Below, one piece after another: positions 36,475 to 45,986 of a stretch of DNA of 64,000 nucleotides (the first letter of the stretch is position 1; the number at the start of each line of letters is the position of its first letter). The stretch covers positions 1 to 64,000 of the forward strand of contig ONOQ01000006.1 of assembly GCA_900319485.1 (NCBI GenBank). Direction: 5' to 3'. Source of the DNA: an uncultured Bacteroidales bacterium (lineage in GTDB: Bacteria; Bacteroidota; Bacteroidia; Bacteroidales; UBA932). Below the pieces are notes generated by a model that ran no database searches, was not told the origin of the DNA, and was given only the letters and a program-made list of their open reading frames with translations. The position numbers and the translations under genes are program-made.

Positions 36475-37221
36475 CTATTTCTCCAGCCACTTCATAAAGC
36501 CTTCCACGCGGGCGCGGGAGACGGTGAAGTCCGTGAGGGCGGCGATGCCGGGCTGCACGCTTATGCGTAGTCGTCCGCCCATCAGTTTGGAGATGCTGTC
36601 AATGGCTTTTTCAGAAATGATGCAACTGCGGGAGATGCGGAAGAAGGACTGGGGATCAAGGCTTTCCACAAGGGCGTCCAGGCTGTCGTCCAGCACGTAG
36701 GACGTGCCGCTTACGGTTACCATATAGGTGTTTTTGTCCTCCGAGTAGAAATATGCTATATCGGCCACGCGTACCGGAACTATACGGTCGTTGAGGCGGA
36801 TGAGGAACTTCTCCTTGCGGGCCTGGTCCATAAGGCTGCGGACTGCATCGGCCGATGGAGCCTTGGCCTCTCCTGAAGCGATACGCGCCATTGCGCGCTG
36901 GAGGTCCTTTATCTCGATGGGCTTGAGGAGATAGTCCACGGCATTTACCTCGAACGCCTGGATGGCGTACTGGTCATAGGCGGTGGTGACGATGACCGGG
37001 GAATTGATCTCTATCTTGTTGAATATGTCGAAACTGATTCCGTCCGTCAGTTCCACATCCATAAAGATTACATCCGGATCCGGATTTGAAAGAAGCCACT
37101 GGACGGCGTCACTTACGGATCCTACCGCACCGGCCACCTCCGTGGAAGGGAAGTGCTGCGCAAGGAGGTTTTTCATATGTTCACGGGCGCGGGCCTCGTC
37201 TTCTATAATGAACGCTCTCAT
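36475..37221 (-). CDS. LytTR-family response regulator
   Basis: Transcription regulator of a two-component system. A receiver domain spans residues 1-~120 with acidic pocket Glu7/Asp8, phospho-acceptor Asp55 (VIFMDVELTDG), the TTAYDQYAIQAF switch and Lys in YLLKPI. A LytTR DNA-binding domain follows (about 145-245, FLIRLNDRIVPVRVADIAYF, RSCIISEKAIDSI). 248 aa. It follows the histidine kinase by 4 bases. LytTR domains bind pairs of ~9-base direct repeats about 21 bases apart; a weak candidate lies in front of the kinase gene at 38432-38460. Confidence 0.92.
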   Translation of the reverse strand: MRAFIIEDEARAREHMKNLLAQHFPSTEVAGAVGSVSDAVQWLLSNPDPDVIFMDVELTDGISFDIFNKIEINSPVIVTTAYDQYAIQAFEVNAVDYLLKPIEIKDLQRAMARIASGEAKAPSADAVRSLMDQARKEKFLIRLNDRIVPVRVADIAYFYSEDKNTYMVTVSGTSYVLDDSLDALVESLDPQSFFRISRSCIISEKAIDSISKLMGGRLRISVQPGIAALTDFTVSRARVEGFMKWLEK

Positions 37222-37225
37222 AGGT

Positions 37226-38407
37226 TTATCTGTCTGGGGACAAAGTTACTAATTTATTGTGATAGGGCAAAATAGGGAGGGTGACCTTGAAGTGGGTATT
37301 GGTCTTAACCACTTGAATCTCAGCGCCCGCAAGGTCACGGTACTGATTCCTGATATACTGAAGGCCGATACCGGTTGACGGTGCTGTGAATGCCTTTGGC
37401 CTGAGTGTGTTTTCCATTGAAATGCTCTTCCCGTCCGTAGTCACCTCTATCACCAGGGGATCCGACGCCGAAAAGGCGTTGTGCTTGATGGCGTTTTCCA
37501 CCAAAAGTTGAAGCGTGCACGGGACTATGAATCCGTGCGGGGGATTCTCAGGGATGCCGTGGTCTATGAATGTAAGTCCTTCAGGAAAACGGATTTCCAT
37601 TAGTTCACGGTAGTTGTGGGCAAAATCTATCTCATCTTCAATGCGCACCAGCCTTTCCCCCTCCTGCTTCACAAGATAACGGTAAACGGTGGCCATCTTG
37701 TGAATATACTCGCTGGCTTCCTCACGGCTGCCGTCCTGGACTATGGAATCCAGCACGTTGAGGCTGTTGAACAGGAAGTGCGGATTTACCTGGTGCTTGA
37801 GGGTCATATACCGGAATTCCGCCTGGTGGCGGCGGGTTCTCTGGCGGGTTGCCTCCCTCTGCATCCTGATGGCCACTGTGACCATATATGTGAATGCGAA
37901 CACCGTCGCAACCACAAGGAGGCTCACCACCGTGGAGTCCTTGAAGATGTTGCCGGTATAGGTATCGGCCAGATAGAACCTGAGCCCCAGGATGATGGTT
38001 ATGACGCTGATGAGTAGTATCTTATGCTTCTCCCAGGACTGCGCCCTCTCATATTCGGCCGATCCTTCCTTCTGGAAGATGTTGGCAAAGCCGTACAGAC
38101 CCCAGCCCAGCAGTTCAGTGACTATGAGCGTGGACAGCGAATGCTGCCATATGGGAGGGAACTGGTCAAAGACGAAAAGCGCAGCAAGGTTGCCAAGGAG
38201 AAAGCCCAGGATGTTCACCAGGACTATTGAGGCTATGGTAATCTCCACCGTGAGTTTTTCCCGGTAGCAGATAAGGACGGTCATGGTCATAGTAAGGACC
38301 GTCAGGAGCAGGCTGTCCTTCACGTCCAGCAGGGTGCAGGATATGGTTCCCAGCGCGTGAAGCAGCGCAAAGCCGTGGATAAGCCAGGTTGTGGAGACCT
38401 TTTTCAT
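37226..38407 (-). CDS. LytS-type sensor histidine kinase
   Basis: Membrane sensor partner of the following LytTR regulator. About six hydrophobic segments occupy residues 1-~180. The His_kinase domain carries phospho-acceptor His210 in HQVNPHFLFNSLN. The C-terminal ATPase part has LLVENAIKHNAF and GIGLQYIRNQY. 393 aa. No separate ligand domain, so the signal is probably sensed in the membrane. It faces the sugar transporter gene across a 137-base divergent gap, but a link to sugar sensing is only suggested by position. Confidence 0.91.
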   Translation of the reverse strand: MKKVSTTWLIHGFALLHALGTISCTLLDVKDSLLLTVLTMTMTVLICYREKLTVEITIASIVLVNILGFLLGNLAALFVFDQFPPIWQHSLSTLIVTELLGWGLYGFANIFQKEGSAEYERAQSWEKHKILLISVITIILGLRFYLADTYTGNIFKDSTVVSLLVVATVFAFTYMVTVAIRMQREATRQRTRRHQAEFRYMTLKHQVNPHFLFNSLNVLDSIVQDGSREEASEYIHKMATVYRYLVKQEGERLVRIEDEIDFAHNYRELMEIRFPEGLTFIDHGIPENPPHGFIVPCTLQLLVENAIKHNAFSASDPLVIEVTTDGKSISMENTLRPKAFTAPSTGIGLQYIRNQYRDLAGAEIQVVKTNTHFKVTLPILPYHNKLVTLSPDR

Positions 38408-38501
38408 ACCGCTAAGGTAGTGAAAAATCCGTTCGTCGCAAAAAAATATCCACTCGTAAATTGAGTTGTCAATCCGGGAGTTTATAATAAATTATAAATG
38501 C

Positions 38502-38509
38502 TACATTTG
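38502..38509 (+). promoter_or_regulatory. candidate -7 box of starch locus 2
   Basis: TACATTTG fits TAnnTTTG and lies 35 bases before the transporter start codon. The -33 box is not clear. The gap 38408-38544 also holds the possible LytTR repeat pair on the kinase side. Confidence 0.5.
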
Positions 38510-38544
38510 TAAATGCCGATATATGGCTAAAACTGATAACTGTT

Positions 38545-39882
38545 ATGTCTTCAAAACGTGATTTGACATTCCGCCAGCTGGTGGACCTGAGCTTTGGCTT
38601 TTTCGGGGTGCAGATTGCATATGCCCTGCAGAGCGCCAACATCAGCCGTATCTTCGCCACCCTGGGCGCAGATCCCCATCAACTCAGTTTCTTCTGGATC
38701 CTTCCCCCGCTTATGGGAATGATAGTCCAGCCCCTCGTGGGAAAATACAGTGACCGTACCTGGAACCGTATGGGACGCCGCAAACCTTACCTCATCGTGG
38801 GCGCCCTTATCGCTGTGGCCGTGATGCTGCTCCTGCCCAACGCCGGTTCCTTCAACTTCCCGGCCCGCCTGTTCCTGGGCCTCAATATGGCAATGTGGTT
38901 CGGCCTTTTCTCCCTCATTTTCCTTGACACCTCCATCAATATGGCAATGCAGCCCTTCAAGATGATGGTGGGAGATATGGTGAACGAGAAACAGAAGACC
39001 CAGGCCTACTCCATCCAGAGTTTCCTCTGCAACGCCGGTTCCCTTGTGGGATACCTTTTCCCCATCTTCTTCACCTGGATCGGCCTTGCAAACACCGCCC
39101 CGGAAGGCGTCATCCCTCCGTCAGTGGTGTGGAGCTTCTACATCGGCGCAGCCATCCTTATACTTTGCGTGGTGTACACGTTCGCCCGCGTGAAGGAAAT
39201 GCCTCCAAAGGAGTACGCGGAATTCCACGGAATAGACCTTGAAAAGAAGGCCGATACCCCCTCCGAGGGCCTTGTGAAACTGCTTTTCAAAGCCCCCAAG
39301 ACTTTCTGGACCGTGGGTCTTGTGCAGTTCTTCTGCTGGAGCGCCTTCCTCTATATGTGGACTTACAGTAACGGCGCCATCGCCGCAAACTGCTGGGGCG
39401 TTGATATGGCATCGGCCGGGGCCGCCGCAACCGAAGGCTTCCAGGCCGCAGGCAACTGGGTTGGCGTGGTATTCGCCGTCCAGGCCGTGGGTTCACTCGT
39501 GTGGGCCGCCATCCTTCCCCGTTTCAAGAGCATAAAACTCTCCTATGTGGTGAGCCTCCTCCTTGGCGCCGTGGGCTTTGCTTCCATCATGTTCGTCCAC
39601 AACCAGTGGGTGCTCTTCGGAAGTTACTTCCTCATCGGCTTCGCCTGGGCCGCAATGCTTGCCCTGCCCTTCACCCTCCTCACCAACGCCCTGGAGGGAA
39701 GTCCCTATATGGGCAGTTACCTGGGCCTTTTCAACTGCACCATCTGCCTGCCCCAGATTGTGGCGGCTGCAACCGGCGGCGCAGTTATCTCACTGGTGGG
39801 CTCACAGCCCGCGATGCTCCTTACCGCCGGCGTGTTCCTGGTGCTGGGAGCCCTCTCCGTACATTTTATCAAAACCAAATAA
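38545..39882 (+). CDS. MFS sugar transporter (SLC45/GPH-like, maltose type)
   Basis: Inner-membrane carrier probably importing maltose or other malto-oligosaccharides into the cytoplasm. Twelve hydrophobic segments, with the helix 2-3 loop KYSDRTWNRMGRRKPYLIVG typical of the sucrose/maltose branch. 445 aa. It opens the second starch locus: 20 bases before susC and in the same direction, it complements the outer-membrane import complex. Substrate is inferred from position and family. Confidence 0.85.
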   Translation: MSSKRDLTFRQLVDLSFGFFGVQIAYALQSANISRIFATLGADPHQLSFFWILPPLMGMIVQPLVGKYSDRTWNRMGRRKPYLIVGALIAVAVMLLLPNAGSFNFPARLFLGLNMAMWFGLFSLIFLDTSINMAMQPFKMMVGDMVNEKQKTQAYSIQSFLCNAGSLVGYLFPIFFTWIGLANTAPEGVIPPSVVWSFYIGAAILILCVVYTFARVKEMPPKEYAEFHGIDLEKKADTPSEGLVKLLFKAPKTFWTVGLVQFFCWSAFLYMWTYSNGAIAANCWGVDMASAGAAATEGFQAAGNWVGVVFAVQAVGSLVWAAILPRFKSIKLSYVVSLLLGAVGFASIMFVHNQWVLFGSYFLIGFAWAAMLALPFTLLTNALEGSPYMGSYLGLFNCTICLPQIVAAATGGAVISLVGSQPAMLLTAGVFLVLGALSVHFIKTK

Positions 39883-39902
39883 TTAACCAATAAATCACAC
39901 TA

Positions 39903-42900
39903 ATGAAAAGGATTTTAACCGCAATCGCAGTGCTTTTAGCAGCCTGCGTTACCGTATTTGCCCAGGGCAAGTACCAGGTTAAAGGTGTGGTAGAAGACGC
40001 CATGGGTCCGGTTATCGGAGCCACGGTCCTGGAGGCAGGCACCACCAACGGTGTCTCCACCGGACTTGACGGAGACTTCGTCCTCACCGTTTCCAGCCCC
40101 GATGCAACGGTGGAAATCTCCTGCATCGGCTACGCTACTGTAAACTTCAAGGCAAACGCCGTTCCCGCAGTCGTCACTCTTGGTGAAGACTCCAACTTCC
40201 TCGATGAGGTTGTTGTCATCGGTTACGGTACCGTGAAGAAGAGCGACCTCACAGGTTCCATCGCAACAGTCAAGGCCGATGAAATCAACCGTGGCGCCAT
40301 TACCTCTCCTGACCAGATGCTTATGGGTAAGGTTGCCGGTCTGCTCGTTACTCCGGCTTCCGGTCAGCCTGGTGCTTCCGCCACAATCCGTATTCGTGGC
40401 GCCGCATCCCTCAACGCATCCAATGACCCTCTCATTGTTATTGACGGCGTTCCTATCACCAGTGACGGTGGTGCAGGTATGGGTAACCCCCTTGCTTCCG
40501 TGAACCCTGCCGATATTGAGAGCTATTCCGTTCTCAAAGATGCTTCTGCAGCCGCCATCTACGGTTCCCGCGCTTCCAACGGTGTTATCATGATCACCAC
40601 CAAGAAGGGCAACGGAATGGGTAACAAGGTAAAGGTCAATTACACCGGCAGCGTTTCCCTGAAGCAGAACTATCAGTTCTTTGATATGATGAACGGTCAG
40701 CAGTACGCCGAATTCGTTAATGCAAAGTACCCGGATTCCGCCGCCCTGCTTGGTTATAACGGTGAAATGTACAATACGGACTGGCAGAAGGAGATCTACC
40801 GTCTGGCACTTACCACAGACCATAATGTGAGCGCATATGGCGGAAAAGTTGTTCCTTTCCGCGTTGCTCTTGGCTATAACCTTGATCAGGCGACCGTGAA
40901 GGTTGGCGACAACCAGCGTGCAAACCTGGATGTTAGCCTGAGCCCCCAGCTTCTGGACAAGCACCTGAGCATCAACCTTAATGTGAAGGGTATTTACCAG
41001 AAGACAAACTGGGCTCCCAACCCTATCGGCAGCGCCCTCAGCTTTGATCCCACTAAGCCCGTCCGCTTTGCCGAGGATGTTTTGGACGATGCTGGTAACG
41101 TGATTCTTCCTGCCGGCACCCTCTGGAACTGGTATGGCGCCACAGGAGACCCTAACACCATGGCTTCCACCAACCCTCTGTGCAGCCTTTACGAGTACAC
41201 AGATGTTAACAGCGCCCTCCGTTCTATCGGCAACCTCCAGCTGGATTACAAGATCCACGGTTTTGAGGACCTTCGCCTGAACGCCAACTTTGGTTACGAT
41301 ATTGCAAAGCTTTCCGGTGAGCACTACAATACCATCGGCACCCGCAATGCAAAGGCTTCCAGCCCCGATATCGCCACCAAATATGCAAATTTCAACAGAA
41401 ACCTGGTGTTTGAAGCTTACGCAGACTATAACCACGAGTTTGGTAAACACAATGTGGATGTAATGTTGGGTCATTCCCTCCAGGACAACTATGTGAGTTA
41501 TGACAACTGGTCATACTACAACAGGGATCCCAGGTGGCAGGAAGCTGACATATATAATCCAAATGTAGGAGACAAGAAGAGTTACGCCCTGATGTCTTTC
41601 TTTGGCCGCGCCAACTATTCTTTTGCCAGTAAGTACCTCGTTACGGCAACCTTCCGTGTAGATGGTTCTTCACGTTTCAGCCCTAAGAATCGCTGGGGTC
41701 TTTTCCCTTCAGTCGCCCTTGCATGGAATGCCAAGAATGAAGACTTCCTGAAGGACATTGCAGAGATAGATGAACTGAAAGTTCGTTTAGGCTGGGGCCG
41801 TACCGGTCAGCAGGACCTTGGCGGCGAGTACTATCCTTATCTTGCCCGCTATATCTTCGGCACCAACCAGTATATGGCTTATAACATGGGTGACGACAAC
41901 TATATGCCAATGGGCCCCAATCCCTACAATCCTTCGCTGAAGTGGGAAACCACTGAAACATACAATGTCGGTGTTGACTTCTCCATCCTGAACCAGAAGG
42001 TTTCCGGTAGCATTGAAGCTTACTACAGGAGAACATTCGACCTCCTCAACAGCGTGGCAACCCCTCTGGGAACCAACTTCTCCAATTACGTTCTTGCCAA
42101 TGTTGGTAATATGGCCAACAAGGGTATTGAACTTAACCTGAACTATAATGTGATTGAAACCCGTGACTGGCACTTCAGTGTGGGCGGAAATGTCACATTC
42201 CAGGATATCAAGATCATCAAACTTATGAATGCAGGTGACGAGTCTGAATATCCCGGTGTTCACGTTGGTGCATCCATGGGCTCCAACGAAGGTTACAGCT
42301 CCCTGTATAAGGCCGGTTATGCGCCCTTTACTTATTACCTGTACCAGCAGCTCTATGATGAGGCCGGCAATCCTATCTTTAACGCCCTTTATGACGCTTC
42401 CGGAGACGGCCAAATCAGCGAAGAGGACCGTGTGCTTACCAACAAGAGCCCCAACCCCTGGATGTTCTATGGTATGAACATACGCCTCTCTTACAAGAAT
42501 TGGGACTTCTCAATGAACGGCCACGGATCTGTGGGTAACTATGCCCTTAATAAGGTCCGTAAAGGTTATGCCAACTCTTACAGCATGGTTGGAGACACTG
42601 CAAAGGGTTATATCAATAACTTCTGCAACCAATACCTGTACAAAGATTGGTATGGCACCATGGATACCGCCCAGGAGTACTCAGACCTTTGGATAGAGAA
42701 TGCCTCTTTCTTCAAGGTTGATGATATCAATCTTGGTTATACCTTCAAGCTTGGCAAGCCCTGGATGGATTCTATCCGCGTGGCCGGCTCCGTGCAGAAC
42801 GTATTAACCATCACTCCTTATAGCGGCCTTGATCCAGAGCTTACTTCCTCAGACGGCGTGGACAATAATTTCATTCCCCGTCCCCGTCTTTTTACAATCC

Positions 42901-42920
42901 GCGTAAACATTAACTTCTAA
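39903..42920 (+). CDS. susC: SusC/RagA TonB-dependent outer-membrane transporter
   Basis: Energised outer-membrane channel for oligosaccharides. Signal peptide to about residue 20 (VFAQ). A carboxypeptidase-regulatory-like domain follows (YQVKGVVEDAMGPVIGATV, about 23-100), then the TonB contact region (DEVVVIGYGTVKKSDLTGS), the plug domain with VLKDASAAAIYGSRASNGVI, and a long beta-barrel ending in a C-terminal Phe (RVNINF). 1005 aa is normal. The paired SusD gene follows after 12 bases. Starch specificity follows from the SusE and GH13 neighbours. Confidence 0.95.
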   Translation: MKRILTAIAVLLAACVTVFAQGKYQVKGVVEDAMGPVIGATVLEAGTTNGVSTGLDGDFVLTVSSPDATVEISCIGYATVNFKANAVPAVVTLGEDSNFLDEVVVIGYGTVKKSDLTGSIATVKADEINRGAITSPDQMLMGKVAGLLVTPASGQPGASATIRIRGAASLNASNDPLIVIDGVPITSDGGAGMGNPLASVNPADIESYSVLKDASAAAIYGSRASNGVIMITTKKGNGMGNKVKVNYTGSVSLKQNYQFFDMMNGQQYAEFVNAKYPDSAALLGYNGEMYNTDWQKEIYRLALTTDHNVSAYGGKVVPFRVALGYNLDQATVKVGDNQRANLDVSLSPQLLDKHLSINLNVKGIYQKTNWAPNPIGSALSFDPTKPVRFAEDVLDDAGNVILPAGTLWNWYGATGDPNTMASTNPLCSLYEYTDVNSALRSIGNLQLDYKIHGFEDLRLNANFGYDIAKLSGEHYNTIGTRNAKASSPDIATKYANFNRNLVFEAYADYNHEFGKHNVDVMLGHSLQDNYVSYDNWSYYNRDPRWQEADIYNPNVGDKKSYALMSFFGRANYSFASKYLVTATFRVDGSSRFSPKNRWGLFPSVALAWNAKNEDFLKDIAEIDELKVRLGWGRTGQQDLGGEYYPYLARYIFGTNQYMAYNMGDDNYMPMGPNPYNPSLKWETTETYNVGVDFSILNQKVSGSIEAYYRRTFDLLNSVATPLGTNFSNYVLANVGNMANKGIELNLNYNVIETRDWHFSVGGNVTFQDIKIIKLMNAGDESEYPGVHVGASMGSNEGYSSLYKAGYAPFTYYLYQQLYDEAGNPIFNALYDASGDGQISEEDRVLTNKSPNPWMFYGMNIRLSYKNWDFSMNGHGSVGNYALNKVRKGYANSYSMVGDTAKGYINNFCNQYLYKDWYGTMDTAQEYSDLWIENASFFKVDDINLGYTFKLGKPWMDSIRVAGSVQNVLTITPYSGLDPELTSSDGVDNNFIPRPRLFTIRVNINF

Positions 42921-42932
42921 AGAGAAACCGGT

Positions 42933-44576
42933 ATGAAAAAGTATATTGCTTATTTGTTTATTGTCCTGGCTTCTCTGACCTCCTGCGTCAAGCTTCTGGA
43001 CAAATTGCCGCTCAACGACTATGACGTCACTTCAGAGTCGGCTTACAACGATGCCGCAAGTTATCTCCGCGGCCTCGCATACATCAATGCTTACTACAGT
43101 TTCGTAAGTATCGGAGACCCCGGTAACGCAGACCTTAAATTTGACGATGCCGGACAGAGCGAACTTATCCGCCAGTGGATTTCCCTGAATGACCTTTGCA
43201 CAGATGCAATGGATATTGGCTGGGGAGACTCCTATATCAAGGACCTTGCCGCCCATACCTGGACTACCGCCGACAACAATGCCATCATCGCAGTTTATAC
43301 CCGCGCAATGAAAGGCATCACGCTTGCCAACGAGTTCCTCCTTCAAACCACGGATGAAAAACTTGCATCCCGCGGTCACCAGGATTACACCTCAGATGTA
43401 CACCGTTACCGTGCAGAAGCCAAATTCCACCGTGCCATGTTCTATTACATCATGATGGACCTCTTTGGCAATCCTCCGTTTGCCGATGAATCCAATATCG
43501 GCGGGGAAAAACTTCCCGTCCAGATTGGCCGTCCCGCCCTTGCAGAGTGGATAGAAGGTGAACTGAAGGCTCTTGTGGCCGATGGAAGCGACCTTGCCGC
43601 CAAGGGTCAGGTTGCATATCCCCGTCCCAACAAGGATGCCGCTTGGGCCCTGCTTGCCCGTCTGTATCTGAACTGGGAGGTCTATACCGGCACCCCCAAA
43701 TGGACCGAGGCCAAGGAAGCTGCCGATAAAGTGATCAAGAACGGCTACTCCCTGCACTCCAACTACCGTGAACTCTTCATGCAGGATAATGGCGCAACCT
43801 GCTCCGGTGACGAGTTTATTTTCGCGATTGATTATGATACCAACAATGCTCGTAGCTGGGGCGGCACCACCACCCTTTCTTCCGGTGCATTCAATGATGA
43901 TATGAATACCATGCTTTCTGCATATCTTGGGGCAACCCTGCCTGAAGGAGGTGCCGCCCCTTATGTGTCTGCCGAAGTATGGAACGGTTATCATATCAAC
44001 CCTGATTTTGTGACAGCCAATTTTGAGATGGCTGACGCTGACTTTACGGCCGCAGGCTGCACACTTGGTTACAACGCTGCAGCATCTGACAAGCGCATCA
44101 TGCTTTGCAATATGGGCACTGCAGCGGCTGTTTTCGCCTCAGATAAGTCCGATACCGGTTGGAAATGCTGGAAATGGGCCAAAATCTCGTCTGACGGCAC
44201 CGTGATTCCCCGTGGCGGTGATGACAATCCAGACTGGAAGTTCTCCAGCGCAGATTTCGCCATCTTCCGTCTCCCGGAAATGTACTACATCTATGCAGAG
44301 GCCGATGCTCGGCTTAATAATGGTACAACCACCGATGCTACAGCTCTCGGTTATATCAAGCAGATTCGCGACCGCGCCGGTCTTGCTACGCCTGCCTCAA
44401 TGACAGTGGCTGCTATCCTCAAGGATAAGGCTGTTGAATATCTGTGGGAAGGACAGCGCCGTCAGGATGAAATCCGTCTGGGAATCTTCGATGCAAATCC
44501 CGACAGATACGTTTATCCTATTCTGGAGAGCGACCGTTCGGCTAATCCCAACTTGGAACAGAACAAAGGATATTAA
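42933..44576 (+). CDS. susD: SusD/RagB outer-membrane glycan-binding lipoprotein
   Basis: Surface lid of the SusC channel that captures malto-oligosaccharides. Lipobox at Cys18 (LTSC) and the usual SusD opening LLDKLPLNDYDVTSESAYND. TPR-like helices follow, with FHRAMFYYIMMDLFGNPPF, the conserved RAMFYY..D.FG segment. The C-terminal RagB/SusD region carries AVEYLWEGQRRQDEIRLGIF. 547 aa. It lies between susC and the susE-like gene in a tight operon. Confidence 0.95.
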   Translation: MKKYIAYLFIVLASLTSCVKLLDKLPLNDYDVTSESAYNDAASYLRGLAYINAYYSFVSIGDPGNADLKFDDAGQSELIRQWISLNDLCTDAMDIGWGDSYIKDLAAHTWTTADNNAIIAVYTRAMKGITLANEFLLQTTDEKLASRGHQDYTSDVHRYRAEAKFHRAMFYYIMMDLFGNPPFADESNIGGEKLPVQIGRPALAEWIEGELKALVADGSDLAAKGQVAYPRPNKDAAWALLARLYLNWEVYTGTPKWTEAKEAADKVIKNGYSLHSNYRELFMQDNGATCSGDEFIFAIDYDTNNARSWGGTTTLSSGAFNDDMNTMLSAYLGATLPEGGAAPYVSAEVWNGYHINPDFVTANFEMADADFTAAGCTLGYNAAASDKRIMLCNMGTAAAVFASDKSDTGWKCWKWAKISSDGTVIPRGGDDNPDWKFSSADFAIFRLPEMYYIYAEADARLNNGTTTDATALGYIKQIRDRAGLATPASMTVAAILKDKAVEYLWEGQRRQDEIRLGIFDANPDRYVYPILESDRSANPNLEQNKGY

Positions 44577-44588
44577 TAGATTCTGGAT

Positions 44589-45755
44589 ATGAAAAAGATA
44601 TTATCAATAATTTTTTCCGCAGCAGTGGCGTTTACGCTGGCCTCTTGCACTCAGCAGGAAAAGATAATCGTCTCTACCGGACAATCTGAGGCTCCCGTCA
44701 TATTGTCTTCAAATGTGGGGGATGATATTACGCTCAACTATACCCCTGCAAAAATTATCATCAATGGAGAGACTGTCAAAAACAGTCTGGTCAAAAATGT
44801 CGTAGCCATTGTCAAGGTTGCAGACCAGGACGTGGACCTTGCTCTTTCCACCAAGGATGATCAGGAAGCCTGCGCACTTACTGTCAAGGGCACAGCCGTT
44901 ACAAATGCATTGAAGGGACTTGGCCACGAGGAAGGTGAGACTTTGGACCTTGTAATGGTTATGCGTTCCCAGATGAGTGAAACCGCAAATACCGGTAGGC
45001 TTGTGTCAAATGAAACAATCAATACGCCCTGGACCATCAAGGCACCTGCCGGCAACAATCCTTATGCCAGTTGGGATCCCAGCGAATGGGGCGTAACAGG
45101 TTCCATCGCATCCACAGGTAATAACTGGGGCAATTCCGATGATCCTGATATCACCATGGTCACCGACGGAACATGGCATGTTGCATATGCCGTCAAACTT
45201 ACTCCTACAGACGAGTTCAAGTTCCGCAAGGACAGCCAGTGGACTGTTAACCTCGGTGGTGACTTTGTGGCTATAGACGAGGAATTCGCCGTGAGCCAGG
45301 GAGGCCCCAATATTAAGGTCGCCGAGGAAGGTACTTATGACCTCTTCGTGAATCCTGAAGCTTTGGTGGCCAAGATTATCGTCACCGGCAGCAATTCCGG
45401 TTCGGCTATCCCTGACGTGGACCTCAGTGGATATGAGGTAAATGAGGCTATGGCTGGCGCAACCACCTGGGGTCTTATCGGCCCTGCTCAGCCCGGCGGA
45501 TGGGATGTTGACACTGACCTTGAGAAGGTTTCCGATGATCCTGAAATCTGGTGCGTCAAGGATATCGAACTTGCAGGTGACAAGTTCAAGTTCCGTGGCA
45601 ACGACGAGTGGAAGGATTATGACCTTGGCGGCGGCACCGTAGCGCTTGACACCATCATCGAACTCTCAAAGGGTGGCGGTGATATGTCTATCGAGGCGGG
45701 TACCTACACCGTGTACCTCTTCCCTACGTATATGGTTTGCTACATTACCAAGTAG
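44589..45755 (+). CDS. SusE-like starch-binding outer-membrane lipoprotein
   Basis: Surface starch-binding protein. Lipobox at Cys20 (LASC). Residues ~25-150 form the SusE N-terminal domain (VILSSNVGDDITLNYTPAKI), followed by two SusE/F-type binding domains at about 160-275 (WGVTGSIASTGNNW ... EFKFRKDSQWTVNLGG) and 290-388 (TWGLIGPAQPGGWDVDTDLE ... KFKFRGNDEWKDYDLGG). 388 aa equals SusE of B. thetaiotaomicron in size. The first binding domain closely matches the N-terminal domain of the SusG-like enzyme at 165. A strong terminator follows 20 bases after the stop. Confidence 0.9.
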   Translation: MKKILSIIFSAAVAFTLASCTQQEKIIVSTGQSEAPVILSSNVGDDITLNYTPAKIIINGETVKNSLVKNVVAIVKVADQDVDLALSTKDDQEACALTVKGTAVTNALKGLGHEEGETLDLVMVMRSQMSETANTGRLVSNETINTPWTIKAPAGNNPYASWDPSEWGVTGSIASTGNNWGNSDDPDITMVTDGTWHVAYAVKLTPTDEFKFRKDSQWTVNLGGDFVAIDEEFAVSQGGPNIKVAEEGTYDLFVNPEALVAKIIVTGSNSGSAIPDVDLSGYEVNEAMAGATTWGLIGPAQPGGWDVDTDLEKVSDDPEIWCVKDIELAGDKFKFRGNDEWKDYDLGGGTVALDTIIELSKGGGDMSIEAGTYTVYLFPTYMVCYITK

Positions 45756-45774
45756 CGGTTCTATACCAATACTC

Positions 45775-45811
45775 TTCTTGCGGCTGGCCCTTCCGGGCCG
45801 GCCGCTTTTGA
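45775..45811 (+). terminator. terminator behind susE (33-bp sequence repeated at 46981)
   Basis: GCGGCTGGCCC and GGGCCGGCCGC form an 11-base stem around TTCC, followed by TTTT. The 33 bases 45775-45807 recur identically at 46981-47013, so the nuclease gene lies between two identical terminators. Confidence 0.8.
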
Positions 45812-45814
45812 TAA

Positions 45815-45892
45815 TTTATCACGTGAAACAGTTTTTTTTCTTGGGATTTTCCCCTTGAAACGTAAATATTTTCACAATCTTCACGTGAAACA
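45815..45892. promoter_or_regulatory. two parS-like palindromes
   Basis: TTTATCACGTGAAACA (45815-45830, 14 of 16 to the parS consensus) and ATCTTCACGTGAAACA (45877-45892, 13 of 16), with starts 62 bases apart. They lie in the 231-base gap between susE and the nuclease gene. The right site shares 17 bases with the site upstream of the RAYT gene. Confidence 0.45.
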
Positions 45893-45936
45893 ACACTTTG
45901 TTTTTTGTGATTGTGGTTTTTAATGACAACTGATGC

Positions 45937-45944
45937 TAAGTTTG
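45937..45944 (+). promoter_or_regulatory. candidate -7 box of the Rpn nuclease gene
   Basis: TAAGTTTG fits TAnnTTTG and lies 42 bases before the start codon. The -33 box is unclear. Confidence 0.48.
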
Positions 45945-45986
45945 TCCTTATCGGCCAATGGTGACCGACGCTAAACCACAACTCAT

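Noticed and set aside
45815..45892. The parS-like sites as evidence for the chromosome origin nearby
   Set aside because: The left halves are degenerate, and no parA, parB, dnaA or dnaN gene is in the window.
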